From positions 1 through 27,408 of the forward strand of contig QPMI01000387.1 of the NCBI GenBank assembly GCA_004431415.1: 27,408 nt of DNA, written 5' to 3'. This DNA is from Cyanophora paradoxa (taxonomy: Eukaryota > Glaucocystophyceae > Cyanophorales > Cyanophoraceae). A model generated the notes under the pieces. That model ran no database searches, had not been told where the DNA came from, and saw only the letters and a program-made list of their open reading frames with translations. Of this stretch, positions 9,618 to 18,731 are shown one piece after another. Position numbers and translations under genes: made by a program. Each line of letters begins with the position of its first letter. Positions within the stretch are counted from its first letter, which is position 1.

Positions 9618-12310
9618 ATGGCCAGCCTCCTCCAGCGCTTCATCCAGCTGGGCGTGCGCGGCGAGCCCGCGCCGGCGGCCACAGTCGCCGCATCCGCGAG
9701 CGCTGGGACATCTCAGCCTTCCGCGTCGCCCGTCGCCGAGGCTGTGACGACCGCACACTTCGTTCCAGCGTCAGCGGCGTCGGAGTGCGTCGAGGTCGGC
9801 TGCGGGAAAGCATTCGGCCTCACAGATCGCAAAGTCAACTGCAGAAGGTGTCCCGCTGCCGCAGAGCGCATGCGGGCAGTTCAGGTTGCAGCTGACGCGT
9901 ACGCCAGATGTGGGCGGATCTTTTGCGCGGAGCACGCGCAGCTGGAGCGGAAGCTGAACCCGAAGACAGCGCAGCCAGATCCAGATGGCGTGTTTGCCAA
10001 GGTCCGCGGCTCGCGCAGCTCGGCCGGCGCTGCGCGGCATTCCGGCGTGCAGCGACAGACCACCGCACCCGCAGGTCTGCAGCGGCTGCTACTTCGACCC
10101 GCAGGAGATCGGTGCGCGGGACGCGCCGCCGCGCGACATTCCGGACCCACGCCGGCCCACCGCGCGGCTGCAGGGGCGGTGCGGGACCTGACGGAGCCGT
10201 TCCAAGTGCTGCGGGGCGCCCTGCGGGAGCGGGACGCGCAGCTGCTCGCCAGGACCATCACTGCCGCCTTCAGCGAGGTCCCTCCGCAGCCCTCGCCCGC
10301 CGTGCCGGGCGCGCTGAAAGGTCAAGCCGCGCAGTCGAGCGGGGCGGCTGCTTTAGCGAAGGCGCCGGCGGGGAAGGGGAAGGCTGCCGCCGAGGGCCGC
10401 GAGGAGCCGGCGTGTTCCATCTGCAAGTGCGGCCGCCCGCGCCGCGCTCCGCGCCCCGCGCCGCGGGCCGAGGCGGGCGGCAGGGCCTCGTTCGGGATGC
10501 TGAGCCGGAGGCGGCACTGCAAGCTCTGCGGGGCGGCCGTGTGCGCCTCGTGCGGCTCGGAGCGCGTCACGACCGCCGTCGTCCTCGCCGCCGCCCCGGC
10601 CGCCGACCCCGCCGGCCTCCCCCACGGCTCCCGGACCCCCGAAGGAGGGCAAGCCCGCCGGTGCGCCCCGCCGCCCCCGCCGGCCCTGCTCCTCCTCGAC
10701 GCGGCGGCGGCGCTGGCAGCGGGGGCGGGACGGGGGCGCGCGGGCGTGCAAGCGGTGCTGGGGCCGGCTGGAGTGGGGCGCGCGGCGGCGGCGTTCCCCG
10801 CGGAGCGGACGGCGGCGCTGGAGGGCCCCTCGCACACCGCCTACACCGACGTGCAGGCCGCCTGGTGCCCCGCCCCGCCGCCCCGGCCCGCCGCGGCGCG
10901 CCCGACGCGGGGCGGGGGACGTGGCCGGGCTGGCTCAGGCGGGCGGTGGAGCGGGAGCTGCCGCTGTACGGGCGGCACGTGGACTGGCTGGAGGAGGCGG
11001 CGCGGGCTCCGCCGCCTGCCCCGGGGAAGCGGGAGGCGGAGCCGGGGCCCGGCGGCACGCCCCGCCTCGAGTACGTCAAGTACGAGGTCCGCCCCCCCCC
11101 CCCCCCCCCCCCCCGCCCTCCGCCCCCGAAGAGGCGCCGGCGGGGCGGCGGTGCGACGGGGGCGCAGCGGTACCGGGAGAGCGAGGAGCGGCTGCTGGGG
11201 GCGTACAAGGAGCTGCAGGCCGCCATGCTCCGCGTCAAGGCCCTCGCCCACGACCCGCCGCCCACCAGGCCCGCCCCGCCCCGCCCCGCCCTGGCCCGCC
11301 CCGGCGCCCCGCGATCGCCGCTGAGGCGGGGCGGGGCGGGCGGGGTGCAGGGAGTGGCGCGGAGCGTGGGGGCGGCGGTGGTGCAGTTCCTGCAGGAGAC
11401 CACCTCCCGCTTCCGCGCCCTCCAGATCGTGCCCTCCGCCCCCCGCCCCGCCCCCCGCCCTTCTTCCCCTGAGGGCCGTGCCCGCCGCAGCGCGTCAAGG
11501 GCCTGCCTCTCACCACGCACCCCCTCTTCCAGCGGCTCGAGGCCCGCCTTGCCGCGCCGCGCCCCTCCCCCGGGGCTGGGGCGAGGCGGGGGGGCAGGTG
11601 GCGTACGCGCAGAAGCGGCAGGAGCGGGAGGAGGCGGGGGCGATCCGCGAGGTCTACGTCGCCCTCGCCCGCATGCAGGCCGAGGCCGCCCGGTCCCGCC
11701 CCGCCCTCCCCGCCCTCCCCGCACTCCCCCCGGCCGCGTGGCGTCGAGCGGGCCGGGCGGGGCCAGGCACCGGCTTTTTCGGCACCTGGCGGCTGACTTC
11801 CACGAGCTCCTCCCCGCCGTCCGCTCCGAGCTCAGGGCCCGCCCTTCCCCCGCCTTCGCCGCCCCGCGCCGCCCCCGCCCTCACATCGGGAGCAGGAGGC
11901 GGCGGCGGCGACGGGGGGCGACCCCGCGGGGGCGGTGCACGCGGCAGAGGCGGAGGTGCTGGGGTACGAGGCCCGCCGCGGCCGCACGCTCCTCGGGCCC
12001 GCCGCCGAGGCCCTCGACGCCGACCAGCGCGCGGCGCGTCCACCCCTCTGAGCGCCCTGTACCCCCGTCCCGGCGGGCTGACTCGCTGGGGCGCAGGTGC
12101 TGATGGCGATGGCGGAGGTGCTGGTAGGCTGCCTCGCCCGCCTGGACGGCCGCCCTCGCTCCCTCGACCGGTGCCCCGCGCCCCCCGCCGGGCCTTGGGC
12201 GGAGCTCGAGGCCGACGGGGCGGGGGTACATGTACAGGTTCCACTGCACGCGCTACTGGCTCATCACGCTGCGCGAGAAGATCAAGTCGCACATCGAGCC
12301 CCTCCTCTAG
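9618..12310 (+). CDS. Double-FYVE endosomal protein, Vac1/Pep7 and Rabenosyn-like
   Basis: Starts MASLLQRFIQLG at 9618. The first FYVE-type finger is assembled across two introns: CVEVGCGKAF ... DRKVNCRR joins CGRIFCAEHAQ (intron about 9849-9910), then VFAK joins VCSGCYFDP (intron about 10001-10073). Its first Cys pair is spaced abnormally, so it is an atypical FYVE. A helical stretch follows (DLTEPFQVLRGALRERDAQLLARTITAAF). A second FYVE-like finger comes next, with FGMLSRRRHCKLCGAAVCASC (about 10494-10555). The C-terminal half consists of helices in small exons (LEYVKYE / RYRESEERLLGAYKELQA, VQFLQETTSRFRAL, FHELLPAVRSELRA) and ends YWLITLREKIKSHIEPLL. Two FYVE modules, the first atypical, are the arrangement of yeast Vac1/Pep7, a Rab5 effector in endosome-to-vacuole traffic; the assignment is by architecture. 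FYVE fingers usually bind phosphatidylinositol 3-phosphate. Intron donors include GTCCGCC and GC types. Confidence 0.75.
11092..11114 (+). repeat. Homopolymer of 23 C inside an intron
   Basis: An uninterrupted 23-C run sits directly behind a GTCCG donor in the intron that separates EYVKYE from RYRESEERL of the FYVE gene. The intron 3' part is G-rich (GGCGGGGCGGCGG ... GCGCAG), so the run could pair with it. Its length is likely unstable, and sequencing error is possible. Confidence 0.85.
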
Positions 12311-12772
12311 ATCTGAGGGGCCCCAAGCTCCGGGCGCAGGCGTCGGCCACGTGTCGGCCGCTGTACGATACATAGGCTTAGCACCGAGGTTTACTTTCAA
12401 GCAGGAATCGGAAGGTTTACTCTACATCTAGCTCTCGTCCCCGCATGCGGCTCCGTCCTTCGATCCAATGATCCTAGTCCAAGCCTAGTAGGTTTAATTT
12501 CAAGCAGCTGCAGGAATCAAAACGTTATTTAACAAGCCGCTGGGCCGCCGGCCGGCGCGCGGGGCTTGCAACTTGCTTTCGAATTCATGATCAGGCAGGA
12601 ATCAGGTCCAGCCGCTGCGCTCGCAACAGGTATACGTAGCAGCGCGTGAACGGTCTGCATGCGCAGCGCTGGGGGCCGGGCCGGGGGAGGCCGAGGGGAA
12701 GCGCTAGCTAGGTTCTAGCTATAGCCAGGGGGGGGGGGGGGGGGGGTAGGCAGGCTCATTTTTTGCAAGGCC
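12311..12772. other. AT-richer intergenic spacer with degenerate direct repeats and a poly-G run
   Basis: No supported gene. A degenerate element of the form GTTTA-C/A-TTTCAAGCAG followed by GGAATC occurs at about 12389-12410 and again at about 12491-12518, with a shorter echo (GGCAGGAATCAGGTCC) at about 12594-12609. A 19-G run lies at 12728-12746. The region spans the 3' end of the FYVE gene and the 5' flank of the next plus-strand gene. Confidence 0.55.
12728..12746 (+). repeat. Poly-G run of 19 bases just upstream of a start codon
   Basis: Nineteen consecutive G lie 27 bases before the ATG at 12773. A run this long can form G-quadruplex structures and could affect transcription or a 5' leader, but only the run itself is seen. 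Confidence 0.85.
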
Positions 12773-14289
12773 ATGGTGATGGGTCAGAACACGCAGGCCG
12801 CGAAACGCCGAAGGCTGCAAGAGGAGGAAAGGGACGGCAGGGATGTAGAGAACGAGAGCCAGGATCCGGAGCCCGCCGCTGGCGCGAGTCAATCCTGTTC
12901 ACGCGCGCAGCACCCCGTCGCCGCGTACGCGCTGCGGGAGATGTCGTGCGTCCCCCTGAGCGCTTCTTCGCCTGTGGGAGTGAGTTCCGCGCGCTCCGCA
13001 TGCGCAGTGAACTGCTCGAGCTGGTTCGGACTCGACCGGGGCTCGTGTGCCACACCGGGGACGTCAGCTTCCTGCTGGACCGCATGCGCAGTATTCTGGC
13101 AGGTTGGAACCTCTCCTTTTCACCTTGTGCGCTTCTTGCCTCGCGCTCCTTTTGAGACGAGTGCAGCATCGTCCCGCATCCAGCATCGGAGAGTTCGCGG
13201 GCACGCCGCAGCTCCAGTGCCAGCGCTTCCGCGTGAAATCTGGTGCGAGCCTACCTGCGAGCCACGCCCGCGCTCGTTGGTGTTCAATTGAGTGCGCGTC
13301 AGCTCGCATATTTTCGAGCATTTGTGTGCCAACGTCCGCATCGGCAAGGACGCACTGCCTCGGCTCCAGGCCAGCACGAGGGCCCTCATCAAGTGCGCCT
13401 CCCCCGCCCGGCCTACGTCTCGCTCGCGCGTCTCAGCGTGCGCTCGCCGGCAGCGTGTGCCACGCCTCCAAAGAGTTCCGCGCGCTGGCGCTGCCGCTGG
13501 CGCTGCGGGCGGCGCGGCTCTGGCTCCTCGCGGCACTCGCCGTGCGCCTCGGGGCCTTCGCGGAGCCGCTCGAGCACGACGCCGCCGAGGGCCGCTCCCT
13601 GGTCCTCATCCTGAGCGCGTCCCCGGGGCCATCGCCCCCGGCCCCGCCCCGCGCCTCGCTTCTGACGCCGCCGCGCCTCTGACCAGAGCTCCTCCGAGAG
13701 CGCATGTCCGAGCACGAGACGCTCGTCGTCAGATGGGCACGCGCCGCCGCCGCCCACGCGCCCGCCCTCGCATCCCGCTCCGGCTTCGGCCGCTGAGGCG
13801 CCCCGCGCAGGCGCTCCCGGAGTCGTTCCCCCTCTCGGGCGCGCCCGTGCTGACGTACATTGCGTCGGACGTGTTCGAGGCGCGCCCCGCCCCCGCCCCC
13901 GCCCGCCCCCTCGCCGCTTCCCCGAGGCGGCTTCCGCGCAGGTGCGGGAGGAGGTGGGGGAGGACGGGCGGCCGCGCTGCGCCTACGCGCAGGAGACGAT
14001 GGACGTCGTCCCGAAGCGCCGCCTCGACTGGCGCGGCGGCGCCGCCTGGCCCGCCGGCCGCCCCCCCGGCCCCTGGCGCGCGGCGGGGTACCTCGCCAAC
14101 GCCACTGTCCACTACCGCGCCGCCTTCGCCAAGGTCCTCCCCCGCGCAACCGCACCGGCACCCCGCGGCTTTCTTTTATGATCAGAGCTCGGCCTGACTG
14201 GGGTACCTCCGCGGCCGCGCCAGTTCCTGGAGGCGAAGCGGATGGTCAACTCGCGGCCTCTCATCGGGCCCGAGGGGCCAGTGCTCTAG
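12773..14289 (+). CDS. Multi-exon protein of unknown function
   Basis: Starts MVMGQNTQAAKRRRLQEEE, a basic N-terminus resembling a nuclear localisation signal. The best model joins VAAYALREM to SELLELVRTRPGLVC across a GTGCG...GCATGCGCAG intron (about 12949-13007), continuing SFLLDRMRSILAG. Later exons read HIFEHLCANVRIGKDALPRL, then VCHASKEFRALALPL with an Ala/Leu-rich helix, then MSEHETLVVRWARA. Further exons read FPLSGAPVLTYIASDVFE and VREEVGEDGRPRCAYAQETM, then a YLANATVHYRAAFAKVL segment. The last exon reads FLEAKRMVNSRPLIGPEGPVL and stops at 14289. Several junctions keep frame with GT donors of the GTGCG type, and CTGAGG or CCGAGG occurs before acceptors at about 13795 and 13920. I do not recognise the family; the protein looks mostly helical and soluble. 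Its last exon is duplicated at 18749-18814. Confidence 0.5.
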
Positions 14290-14377
14290 CTTGAGCCCGG
14301 GCCCGGCAGCGCCGCGAGTGCTGCTGTTCGCACGCGCACGCGCACAACCTCTATGCTTGTACTGTATTCTCGTAGTA
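14196..14377 (+). repeat. Direct repeat, copy 1 (last exon and 3' flank of the unknown gene)
   Basis: This segment recurs in the same orientation at 18732-18934. Both copies contain the 21-codon exon FLEAKRMVNSRPLIGPEGPVL plus stop with no difference seen in the exon, then a GC-rich flank and a shared CTATGCTTGTACTGTATTCT block. Copy 1 has an extra TACC-rich bit before the exon and copy 2 a GGCCCGGC-rich expansion after it. The coding context upstream exists only at copy 1, so copy 1 is probably the source. Confidence 0.9.
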
Positions 14378-14509
14378 TATGTCGACGCGTACGTGCGCAA
14401 GAGCGCGCGCGCGCGCCCTGCGGGGCAAGGCCGGAGCCGGCCGGCGCGCGTTGGCCGCGGGGCAGCGCTTGCTATAGCCGCAGCTAGCAGCTGCAGCTGC
14501 AGCCGTCGC

Positions 14510-15255
14510 TCAACCGTGCGGTCGGGAGAAGCGAGAAGGGAATGACACTGCTGCACCAAGATGCGCATCTCGATCCGAAACGGAGAGATGAGCGGTGCAG
14601 CCGAGCTGGGCGTTGGGGCACGGCCGCCGGCATGCCGCCTCGTGCGCCTGCGAATCACCGTGCACGTGCACCTTGTGTGAAGAGCGAGTGAGGCATAAAT
14701 GGCAGAAGAGAATGCACGCACCGGCAGATCGTCGACCAGAACGCGCGCCCTGCAGCAGCCGCAGGCGCTCCAACCCGCCGCGCAGCGCTCCGCGTGGGTC
14801 GCCGCGCAGCCCTGCATCTGGCAGCACCCCAGCGACGTCGAGACATCGACGTCGACGCCGCAACGTCGGCCGCGTGCCGCAAGGAAGGCCGCCACAGCGT
14901 CCGCGGTCGCTCCCTCCCGCCCGGAGAACTTCAGGTCCTTGACGTCGTGGAGCAGCGCTGGCGGCGCCCGGCAATCAGCCCACGGCGTACGTCGGCCGCC
15001 CGGCGCCCGCACCCGGCATCTCGACAATCTCAAGGCGGTCCTCTGGCAATCCTTCGGCCTTAGCTATGGCCAGCGCCTGGTTAACGCGCACGTTTGCGCA
15101 TTTACAACACAAGCAAGCTAGAACGTGGGAGCTAGAACGTGTGGCGGGCGCGCACATTTGCGACGACTCGCAGAACGTGGGCGTAGTCGTGCCCGGGGTC
15201 GTGTGATCCCATCCCCGCCTGCACGAAGCGCCAGGCCTGGACGAGCGCCGTCGAG
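14510..15255 (-). CDS. Chimeric gene: truncated HD-domain phosphohydrolase joined in frame to TRAF-type zinc fingers
   Basis: Exons A (15255-15156), B (15076-15013), C (14957-14722) and D (14647-14510) join in frame with GT-AG introns. A-B-C reads as an HD-superfamily phosphohydrolase: SHDPGHDYAHVLRVVAN, LPEDRLEIVEM, then ALLHDVKDLKFSG and an amphipathic helix. The first His and the HD pair are present; the C-terminal part with the last Asp ligand is missing. Within exon C, near 14838, the sequence switches to an inverted copy of the RING/TRAF gene at 15818 onward and keeps its frame (TSLGC, then CQMQGC ... CRARVLVDDLP). Exon D continues AHEAACRRPCPNAQLGC and runs into former intron sequence, stopping at 14510. 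An upstream exon is needed at the 5' end, since exon A begins mid-codon. The frame is also open without splicing back to an ATG at 15605, but across promoter-like repeats. It may be a new chimeric gene or an inactive hybrid. Confidence 0.65.
14517..14838 (-). repeat. Inverted partial copy of the RING/TRAF gene
   Basis: On the minus strand this segment matches 15821-16377 of the plus strand almost base for base, including two introns, so it arose by DNA duplication, not retroposition. Relative to the source it lacks about 200 bp (from inside the RING exon, through the next intron, to the start of the TRAF exon), a few bases after that, and 24 bases inside the CEWRGDLGS segment. Outside these gaps I noticed a single substitution, which argues for a recent event. 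The two arms are about 1 kb apart and could form a large hairpin or drive further rearrangement. Confidence 0.9.
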
Positions 15256-15620
15256 CTGGGCAGGTCACCTCCGACATTGTTCAACGCGCGTGCTGTGCGC
15301 AGTAAGCTTAAGCGGGATGCGCGGTTCTTGGTACGGGATTGTAAGCTGTGCGCAGTAAGCTTAAGCGGGATGCGCTTAAGCGGGATGCGGGGTACGGGTA
15401 TACCCGGGATTCTTGGTACGGGTACTCTGCAGATGTGGTACGGGTATACCCTTGCCTGCCGCGTCAGCCTCCGCGTCGGCCTCCGTGTACCTGAGGCCTG
15501 CCGCGTCAGCCTCGCGTGTCCCTGCGCTTGATCTTCCGCCTCAATTCGCCCAACCTGAGCGCGCCATCGGCTTCTGCGGGCCGCGGCTCGCGTATCATTG
15601 AGCATTTTCTCAACCAGGGC
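15256..15620. promoter_or_regulatory. Divergent 5' region packed with short tandem and dispersed repeats
   Basis: This lies between the HD/TRAF chimera (-) and the RING/TRAF gene (+). A 29-bp unit containing GCGCAGTAAGCTTAAGC occurs at 15293-15321 and exactly again at 15346-15374, with a 15-bp third partial copy at 15375-15389. GTACGGGTATACCC is present near 15392 and 15439, TTCTTGGTACGGG near 15325 and 15410, and CCTGCCGCGTCAGCCTC at 15455 and 15497. The GGTATACC and CTTAAG words are palindromic. Repeated elements between two divergent starts suggest a shared regulatory region, but no known site is recognised. Confidence 0.55.
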
Positions 15621-18451
15621 ATGGCAACAAGCTTAAATTCGCGCGCTGGAGACGAGCTCGGTGGCTGGCCTCCAGAGATTTTCGAGCCTGGCGAGGAAGC
15701 GAAGGCGAAGGCGCTTGAGTTCACCTGCGCCATCTGTTGCCTCGTCATGCGGGAGCCGGTGCGGCTCTCCGAGAATTACGGCACGCGGCCGACGTTTCGC
15801 CCCACCCCGGCCCGCAGACGTCGCTGGGGTGCTCGAGCGACCACGCGCTATGCCGGACTTGTGCGGAGCGCCTGGCGCAGCAAGCGGGCGTGCTCAAGTG
15901 TCCCATTGACCGCGAGGTCGTCGACCGCGTGCGCTTTCAGCCGTCGCGCCGCGACGGCCGCCGCATCGACGATCTTAAAGTGCAGTGCGTGCCTTACGGA
16001 TTCATAGCGCTCCTGTCCTAATGCCACCTGCGCAGCTGCCGGTTCCAGATGCAGGGCTGCGAGTGGCGCGGCGACCTGGGCTCCCTCGCGACCCACGCGG
16101 AGCGCTGTGCGGCGGGTTGGAGCGCCTGCGGCTGCTGCAGGGCGCGCGTTCTGGTCGACGATCTGCCGGTGCGTGCATTCTCTTCTGCCATTTATGCCTC
16201 ACTCGCTCTTCACACAAGGTGCACGTGCACGGTGATTCGCAGGCGCACGAGGCGGCATGCCGGCGGCCGTGCCCCAACGCCCAGCTCGGCTGCACCGCTC
16301 ATCTCTCCGTTTCGGATCGAGATGCGCATCTTGGTGCAGCAGTGTCATTCCCTTCTCGCTTCTCCCGACCGCACGGTTTAATCACGCAATGCTGTTGCAG
16401 GCACCTGCCTGCGGGATCTAGTCGTGCGCCTCACTCGAGACCACGCGTGCGAGAAGGGTGCGCGCTGCATTCCGAGTTTCCCGGCCCGAGTACATCCACT
16501 GGCTAATTATGGGGTCATCCGCACAGGCGCGCTGGAGCGGCGGGTGGCGGACCTGTCAGAGCAGCTTGCTGAAATGCAGCGCCGGGTCGAGGCGGCCGAG
16601 CGCGAGAAGCGCGAGCTTGCCTGTGGGAAAGGTGCTCGGGGCTACTTATACGGCTGCGGCACCGCATTCGCTGATTGATTCTGGGGGGCCATCCGCACAG
16701 GCGCGCTGGAGCGGCGGGTGGCGGACCTGTCAGAGCAGCTTGCTGAAATGCAGCGCCGGGTCGAGGCGGCCGAGCGCGAGAAGCGCGAGCTTGCCTGTGG
16801 GAAAGGTGCTCGGAGCTACGGCTGCGGCACCGCATTCGCTGATTGATTCTGGGGGGTCATCCGCACAGGCGCGCTGGAGCAGCGGGTGGCGGACCTGTCA
16901 GAGCAGCATGCTGAAATGCAGCGCCGGGTCGAGGCGGCCGAGCGCGAGAAGCGCGAGCTCGCCCGTGGGAAAGGTGCGCGGAGCTACGGCTGCAGCACCG
17001 CATTCGCTGATTGATTCTGGGGGTTCATCCGCACAGGCACGCTGGAGCAGCGGGTGGCGGACCTGTCAGAGCAGCTTGCTGAAATGCAGCGCCGGGTCGA
17101 GGCGGCCGAGCGCGAGAAGCGCGAGCTTGCCTGTGGGAAAGGTGCTCGGAGCTACGGCTGCGGCACCGCATTCGTTGATTGCTTCTGGGGGGTCATCCGC
17201 ACAGGCACGCTGGAGCAGCGGGTGGCGGACCTGTCAGAGCAGCTTGCTGAAATGCAGCGCCGGGTCGAGGCGGCCGAGCGCGAGAAGCGCGAGCTCGCCC
17301 GTGGGAAAGGTGCGCGGAGCTACGGCTGCAGCACCGCATTCGCTGATTGATTCTGGGGTCGCCGGCCCGTGAGCAGGCGCGCTGCAGGAGCGGTTCGAGG
17401 ACCTGATGGAGCTTCGCCCAGTCGAGGACATGCCGGAGTTTCGCGCAGTCAAGGGCATGCCGCAGCTTCGCGTAGTGCGACACCGCCCTGCACTGCCAGT
17501 GCCGGAGTGGCTTCCCTTAAACGCCCTGGCGTGGTCTGAGCCGTCCGAGAAGTCCAGCGCAAGCCCTGCTGCTGCGACGGCGTCGATCGCGAGCGGCGCA
17601 GCAACAGGCGGCGACACTGCTCCGCCCACAGGGCCCAGCGAGCTCCAGGTCGCGCCGGGGGAGAGCATCTCGGCCGCCGTGAGGCGGGCCGCCCCTGGAC
17701 AGACCATCCGGCTCGCCCCCGGATTGTACGTGCGACGCCCGCCTGTCCGATTTCTCGCCCAGTTTCCTGTCTGAGCTGCTTCGCGTGCAGGTACCGGGAG
17801 AAGGTGGTCCTAAGCCGCGATGTGCACCTCGTGGGCTCGCGGGAGGCCGTCCTCGAGCTGGGGGAGGCTCCCGCGCTGACTTGCGCTGGCACCGCGGCGC
17901 CCAGCGTGCGGGGCATCTCGATCCGGAACACCGGCCACTGGAAGAACTTCACCGCCGTGGAGATCTACGGCGGGAGCCGGGCACTCGTGGAGGGCTGCGA
18001 CGTGTCCAGCGCTGGAGTCGGCATCCAAGTCAAGGGCGAGGAGACCGCGCCGACACTGCGTGGTGAGCCTAGGCCTCGGCCTAGGTCTGCCCCCACTCTT
18101 GTGCTAACGTTTTAGCGCGCAGGGAACACGGTGCACAGCTGCTGTGTGGGCATCAACTTCTCGAGTTCGGCAAAGGGCGTCGCGGAGGGCAACGACGTGC
18201 ACGGCAACAGCGAAGTTGGCATCTCCATCGGGGATCTCGCCGATCCCGTCGTTCGCGGCAACCGGTGCGCCCGCTTCCAGCTCTGCTCATCGTCATGTTT
18301 ATCTTCTCTCAAGCAGCTCACACGTCGCTCCGTTTGCAGAATTCACGACCAGAAAGAAGGCGTCGCCGTGTACAGGAACGGCAAGGGGACCATCGAGGGC
18401 AACACTTACGAGCGCATCTCGGTCCAGTCCTTCTGCCGCGATCCGGTGTGA
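15621..18451 (+). CDS. RING / TRAF zinc finger / coiled-coil / beta-helix protein, predicted E3 ubiquitin ligase
   Basis: Fourteen exons with GT-AG introns keep frame throughout and give 661 residues: 15621-15758, 15818-15984, 16036-16168, 16243-16333, 16401-16457, five 105-nt exons (16527, 16701, 16869, 17037, 17205), 17377-17725, 17791-18062, 18123-18264 and 18340-18451. Residues about 35-75 form a RING finger (CAIC ... GCSSDHALCRTC ... CPID), with its first intron inside it. Residues about 100-195 are TRAF-type zinc fingers (CRFQMQGCEW ... THAERC, CRRPCPNAQLGC). The next 175 residues are a coiled coil. A Pro/Ala linker follows, then a right-handed beta-helix: ESISAAVRRAAPGQTIRLAP, GLYREKVVLS, repeated GN/GC turns (RGNTVHSCCVGI, EGNDVHGNSEVGI, RGNRIHDQKEGVAVY). 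RING plus TRAF fingers normally recruit E2 and mediate ubiquitination; the coil should oligomerise and the beta-helix probably binds substrate. It ends SVQSFCRDPV. No signal peptide or membrane segment is seen. Confidence 0.88.
16527..17376 (+). repeat. Five tandem copies of one coiled-coil exon plus intron
   Basis: Exon starts at 16527, 16701, 16869, 17037 and 17205 are spaced 174, 168, 168 and 168 bp; the first spacing is longer because of a 6-base insertion in its intron. Each exon is exactly 105 nt, begins and ends in phase 1, and encodes 35 residues (five heptads) with hydrophobics at 3, 7, 10, 14, 17, 21, 24 and 31. Differences among copies are few: LERR versus LEQR, ELACGK versus ELARGK, and LAEMQ versus HAEMQ in copy 3. 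The introns are copied too. A sixth exon at 17377 starts with the related GALQERFEDL, so it may be a diverged older copy. Confidence 0.95.
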
Positions 18452-18731
18452 AATTCGCCACTGACAAGTTCCGACAGTGAGCCCCCGCGGCCGCGCGCGG
18501 CCTATCCGAGCCCGAGCTCCCTCTCCACCTTGCCTTCGTGCCCGAAGCGATCCCCGCCCCCTTCTCTACGATCACAAACCAGTCCCACTAGCATCTCGAG
18601 CTCGCTGGTGCGCGCCTGGCCATGCCAGGGCTGCTCTAGCTCGCGGCCGAGGGGTCCAGATGCATGCAAACAGCCTGGGCAGAAGAAGAGAAGTGGGCTC
18701 GCGATCGAGCGCTGGCGAGGCCTCGCGGCCC

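Noticed and set aside
16211-16242. Exon start at 16219 (AAG acceptor) adding VHVHGDSQ to the TRAF zinc finger
   Set aside because: The CAG acceptor at 16242 is also in frame and gives DDLPAHEAAC, a more typical TRAF spacing; the AAG site is only an alternative.
16527-17370. Regularly spaced repeats suggestive of a CRISPR array
   Set aside because: The unit is about 168 bp and almost wholly conserved; the repeat includes a coding exon and an intron, with no short repeat/unique spacer pattern.
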